Both the position numbers and the translations under genes were made by a program. Source: an uncultured Pseudomonadota bacterium (lineage in GTDB: Bacteria > Pseudomonadota > Gammaproteobacteria > Burkholderiales > Methylophilaceae). From it: DNA of 10,577 nt. The notes under the pieces were generated by a model. That model was not told the DNA's origin and searched no databases. It saw nothing but the letters and a program-made list of their open reading frames with translations. Within the stretch, counting starts at the first letter, position 1, and every line of letters begins with the position of its first letter. This document shows, piece after piece, positions 8,599 through 10,577 of this stretch. Where the stretch lies: NCBI GenBank assembly GCA_903854305.1, contig CAINWC010000097.1:1-10577 (forward strand), read 5' to 3'.

Positions 8599-8988
8599 AT
8601 GCGTATGCTACACACCATGCTCCGTGTCGGTAATATGGAGCGCTCAATCAAGTTTTATACTGAAGTGTTAGGCATGAAGGTACTACGCCAGAATGATTTT
8701 CCTGAAGGCAAGTTTACCCTCGCTTTTGTTGGCTATGGTGCTGAGAGTGACAGTACAGTGCTGGAACTCACTTATAACTATGGTGTTGAAAGTTACGATA
8801 TGGGCAAAGCATATGGGCATATCGCAATAGAAGTAGACGACGCTTACAAAGCATGCGAAGCGGTAAAAAATGCCGGTGGAAAAGTTGTGCGCGAGGCTGG
8901 CCCTATGATGCATGGCACCACGGTAATTGCATTCGTGGAAGATCCTGATGGATATAAAGTGGAATTCATTCAGGCTGGAACGTACTAG
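8599..8988 (+). CDS. gloA: Lactoylglutathione lyase (glyoxalase I)
   Basis: GloA converts the hemithioacetal of methylglyoxal and glutathione to S-lactoylglutathione, the first step of methylglyoxal detoxification. The 129-residue product matches the short bacterial, Ni-dependent type: the four metal ligands His5, Glu56, His74 and Glu122 fall at the same numbers as in E. coli GloA. Other family features are [18 protein letters not shown] (9-26), YGHIAIEV (72-79) and [12 protein letters not shown] (114-125). AAGGA (8586-8590) lies 8 bases before the ATG. A 45-base gap separates it from the ferredoxin gene, so it may be read through from that transcript or have a weak promoter of its own. A GIY-YIG gene follows after 9 bases. 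Confidence 0.96.
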   Translation: MRMLHTMLRVGNMERSIKFYTEVLGMKVLRQNDFPEGKFTLAFVGYGAESDSTVLELTYNYGVESYDMGKAYGHIAIEVDDAYKACEAVKNAGGKVVREAGPMMHGTTVIAFVEDPDGYKVEFIQAGTY

Positions 8989-8997
8989 ATTAAGTGA

Positions 8998-9246
8998 ATG
9001 TCCTGGGTTTTATATTTGCTGGAATGTAACAACGGTGCTTACTACGCGGGCATCACCAATAATCTGGAAGCTCGCTTTACTGCACATGTATCAGGCAAAG
9101 GTGCCCGATACACGCGAGCCAATCCACCCATAAAAATCATTGCTTCAAAATTATATCCAGATCGCTCCAGCGCAAGTGTTGCTGAAGCGCAATTAAAAAA
9201 ACTACCCAGACACAAAAAAATTCAACATTTTGATGAATCAAACTGA
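8998..9246 (+). CDS. Small GIY-YIG domain protein (UPF0213/YhbQ-like)
   Basis: An 82-residue protein consisting almost entirely of one GIY-YIG nuclease-like domain. The first strand reads VLYLLEC, the second YYAGITNNL (15-23, where YIG is YAG), followed by the conserved Arg26 and His30 in RFTAH, then ARYTR (36-40) and Glu63 in the AEAQLKKL helix, the usual metal-ligand position. The size and the ending LKKLPRHKK match the YhbQ/UPF0213 group, stand-alone proteins of uncertain function with suggested nuclease activity. It starts 9 bases after gloA and may be co-transcribed. No mobile-intron or homing context is seen around it. Confidence 0.88.
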   Translation: MSWVLYLLECNNGAYYAGITNNLEARFTAHVSGKGARYTRANPPIKIIASKLYPDRSSASVAEAQLKKLPRHKKIQHFDESN

Positions 9247-9314
9247 TTAGACCATTGCCATTGAAGCTGTACTAAAAGGCGATTAGCCAGCATGTGGTGA
9301 ATACATTTACGTAC

Positions 9315-10163
9315 CTACCGCCCATATTTGGCAATGATGTCCGCATAGCGTGGCGCATTTCGCACAAGGACAGAATTGTACTTGTCGTCATAAACCAGCC
9401 TGAAGTCACCACATGTTTGCAGCAACTGGCGCAGAGGCTCGTCACGTCCGGTGATAATGTAATCAATCTGGTACTTGTCAAACGTTCCTCCCCAGCCAGA
9501 TCTAACGCTAATGATTTTCGCGTACTCCTTAAAGAAATCATCTCCGTACATATCGGCTCGGCCATCGATGAATACTCTTTGGGTCGGATAGAGGCGGTAG
9601 ATGAGATAGCCTCCAAAGTGGTAGCTATTGAACATGTTTCCGGTGATGCCTGAATTTACGACAAACTCAGCAGCTTTTACTGGCAGGGTTGCATTGGCCT
9701 TATCCTCATCATTGGCGTGATAGGATGGATAATAGGCCGACAAGCCAATGGCGATGGCTAACAGCATAAGCCAGTTCAATAAATACTCACCTTTGCCAAG
9801 TTGTTTGCCACCACCTATCCATCTTTTATAAAATCTCGACAGACCCATGCAATGCGAAAGGGCGGATAGTTCGTCGGTTATGGATCCCCGTGATAGCGCT
9901 ATGGCAATGAACGGGATAAGTGTTAAAGCGGCTAAAGGAATGTGCCGAATGGAGATAAATCCGAGAATCATTAAAAATGTAGGAAATATGAGTTCCGTAA
10001 AATCAGGTTTGCGTGTTGTGTACGTGTAGGAAGCAAAGAAGGCCAGTACGAGCATTAGGTAAACTCTACAGCTCCAATCATGGAAGTCCGGACTTTGCCA
10101 TTCTGATATATGTCGGTTCGCTTCCATACCCATGACTTGAAATGGATACAGCCAGTGTCCCAA
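9315..10163 (-). CDS. C-terminal part of a multi-pass membrane protein, 5'-truncated
   Basis: I do not recognise a named function. The 282-residue frame has hydrophobic segments at about 33-48, 55-73, 76-91 and 127-145, then a soluble domain of about 135 residues with NMFNSYHFGGYLIYRLYPT and FIDGRADMYGDDFF. Similar C-terminal domains occur in large, poorly characterised bacterial membrane proteins related in layout to GT-C glycosyltransferases; that comparison is from memory. The only in-frame starts are a TTG at 10161-10163 and ATGs further in, all inside conserved-looking sequence. The frame stays open upstream and still reads family-like residues (AINPDFLGHWLYPF) until a TAG at 10194-10196. 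This suggests that the N-terminal half, with more membrane segments, is missing at the junction near 10190. It is isolated from and convergent with the GIY-YIG gene. Confidence 0.7.
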   Translation of the reverse strand: MGHWLYPFQVMGMEANRHISEWQSPDFHDWSCRVYLMLVLAFFASYTYTTRKPDFTELIFPTFLMILGFISIRHIPLAALTLIPFIAIALSRGSITDELSALSHCMGLSRFYKRWIGGGKQLGKGEYLLNWLMLLAIAIGLSAYYPSYHANDEDKANATLPVKAAEFVVNSGITGNMFNSYHFGGYLIYRLYPTQRVFIDGRADMYGDDFFKEYAKIISVRSGWGGTFDKYQIDYIITGRDEPLRQLLQTCGDFRLVYDDKYNSVLVRNAPRYADIIAKYGR

Positions 10164-10176
10164 GAAATCCGGGTTG

Positions 10177-10577
10177 ATGGCGCTTGCTAGGGGCTATGTA
10201 ACGCAGAGTGTGATTGATAGCAATGTTTTAAGCAATGTGCGCGGCCGTTTTGCCGTGAACATGGCAGCAGGAGATTCAAATGTCCAAGCGAATGCCGCAG
10301 CAGTGGCATTGGGTGCTCAAGGCGGCTCGACTATCGGGTTGGTTGGCGGCATTCAAGTGACAGACCCACGGCAAGCAACTTTGCCAGACCTCGCGATTGC
10401 GTTTATTGGAGAACATGTCTTTGCGAATAGCTCAGGCCTGATTTCAGTCAACCAAACCAGCGGAGTAGGGAATGCACAGGCCAATGGTGCAGCGTTCGCG
10501 ATGGGTTTTGACGAGGTGGTAGCCGAGAGCGTGCTCTCAGCCACGACTTCAAATGCAGTACCGACTGGCACAGGCAC
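10177..10577 (+). CDS. Fragment of a repeat-containing surface (Fap/curlin-like) protein, open at the window end
   Basis: The forward frame is open from 10141 through the last base. Real-looking protein begins near 10192 (GYVTQSVIDSNVLSNVRG). It contains two matching motifs 64 residues apart: FAVNMAAGDSNVQANAAAVA and ISVNQTSGVGNAQANGAAFA, sharing xVNxxxGxxNxQANxAAxAxG. Such Asn/Gln/Gly/Ala spacing is seen in secreted amyloid-like proteins (curlin, Fap) and related adhesins; the exact family is not certain. Numbering from the ATG at 10177, the motifs are at 25-44 and 89-108. That ATG has no good ribosome site and no signal peptide follows it, although a surface protein should have one, so the true N-terminus is probably lost at the junction. 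The 3' end lies outside the window. Confidence 0.6.
   Translation, partial: MALARGYVTQSVIDSNVLSNVRGRFAVNMAAGDSNVQANAAAVALGAQGGSTIGLVGGIQVTDPRQATLPDLAIAFIGEHVFANSSGLISVNQTSGVGNAQANGAAFAMGFDEVVAESVLSATTSNAVPTGTG
10186..10196. other. Apparent breakpoint between two unrelated truncated genes
   Basis: Within about ten bases, the family-like sequence of the reverse membrane-protein gene stops (TAG at 10194-10196) and that of the forward surface-protein gene begins (about 10192). Both genes lose their 5' parts here. A genomic deletion or rearrangement, or a chimeric assembly join, would explain this. No inverted repeat, target duplication or transposase is seen at the point. Confidence 0.55.

Noticed and set aside
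8927..9133. Forward open frame overlapping the end of gloA and the GIY-YIG gene
   Set aside because: It is out of frame with both supported genes and its translation shows no domain.
10353..10577. Reverse-strand open frame of about 74 codons at the right end
   Set aside because: It is the complement of the forward repeat-protein frame, which shows clear internal repeats; the reverse product has no recognisable features.

Overview
The window looks like a chromosomal segment of a proteobacterium, most likely a betaproteobacterium and possibly a methylotroph of the Methylophilaceae type. That assignment is an inference from the moderately AT-rich base composition, the protein sequences and the gene order (ftsX-ftsE-ftsY, an M16 peptidase pair, rsmD-coaD-ferredoxin). 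I could not run a search to confirm it.

Left part (1-4174). A forward gene for a sigma-54 activator without a sensor domain (54-1145) converges on a reverse cluster, transcribed in the order ftsY, ftsE, ftsX. FtsY is the SRP receptor that delivers ribosomes to the inner membrane. FtsE and FtsX form the ABC-like divisome complex that controls peptidoglycan hydrolases. ftsE and ftsX overlap by 4 bases, but ftsY and ftsE are separated by 296 bases holding a perfect hairpin and a possible promoter, so ftsEX may have its own transcription. ftsE ends in an unusual tail encoded by three 15-base tandem repeats.

Middle part (4175-9246). A divergent intergenic region leads into two exported M16 peptidase-family proteins. 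One carries the zinc motif HxxEH; the other has lost it but keeps the Arg/Tyr pair, as expected for a split-active-site heterodimer. A palindromic REP-like element follows. Next comes a compact housekeeping run: rsmD (16S rRNA m2G966 methylase), coaD (CoA biosynthesis), a YfhL-type 2[4Fe-4S] ferredoxin, gloA (glyoxalase I) and a small GIY-YIG protein. rsmD and coaD overlap, and the ferredoxin starts with TTG directly after coaD.

Right part (9247-10577). This part departs from the conserved block. A reverse gene encodes the C-terminal part of a multi-pass membrane protein. At about 10186-10196 it loses its upstream half and meets a forward frame, open to the window end, that encodes a repeat protein resembling bacterial surface amyloids or adhesins. 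Both genes appear to lack their N-terminal parts at the same point, which suggests a rearrangement breakpoint or an assembly junction. No tRNA, rRNA, CRISPR array or complete insertion sequence was seen. Most of the window is ordinary core genome, and I found no convincing new multi-gene system.
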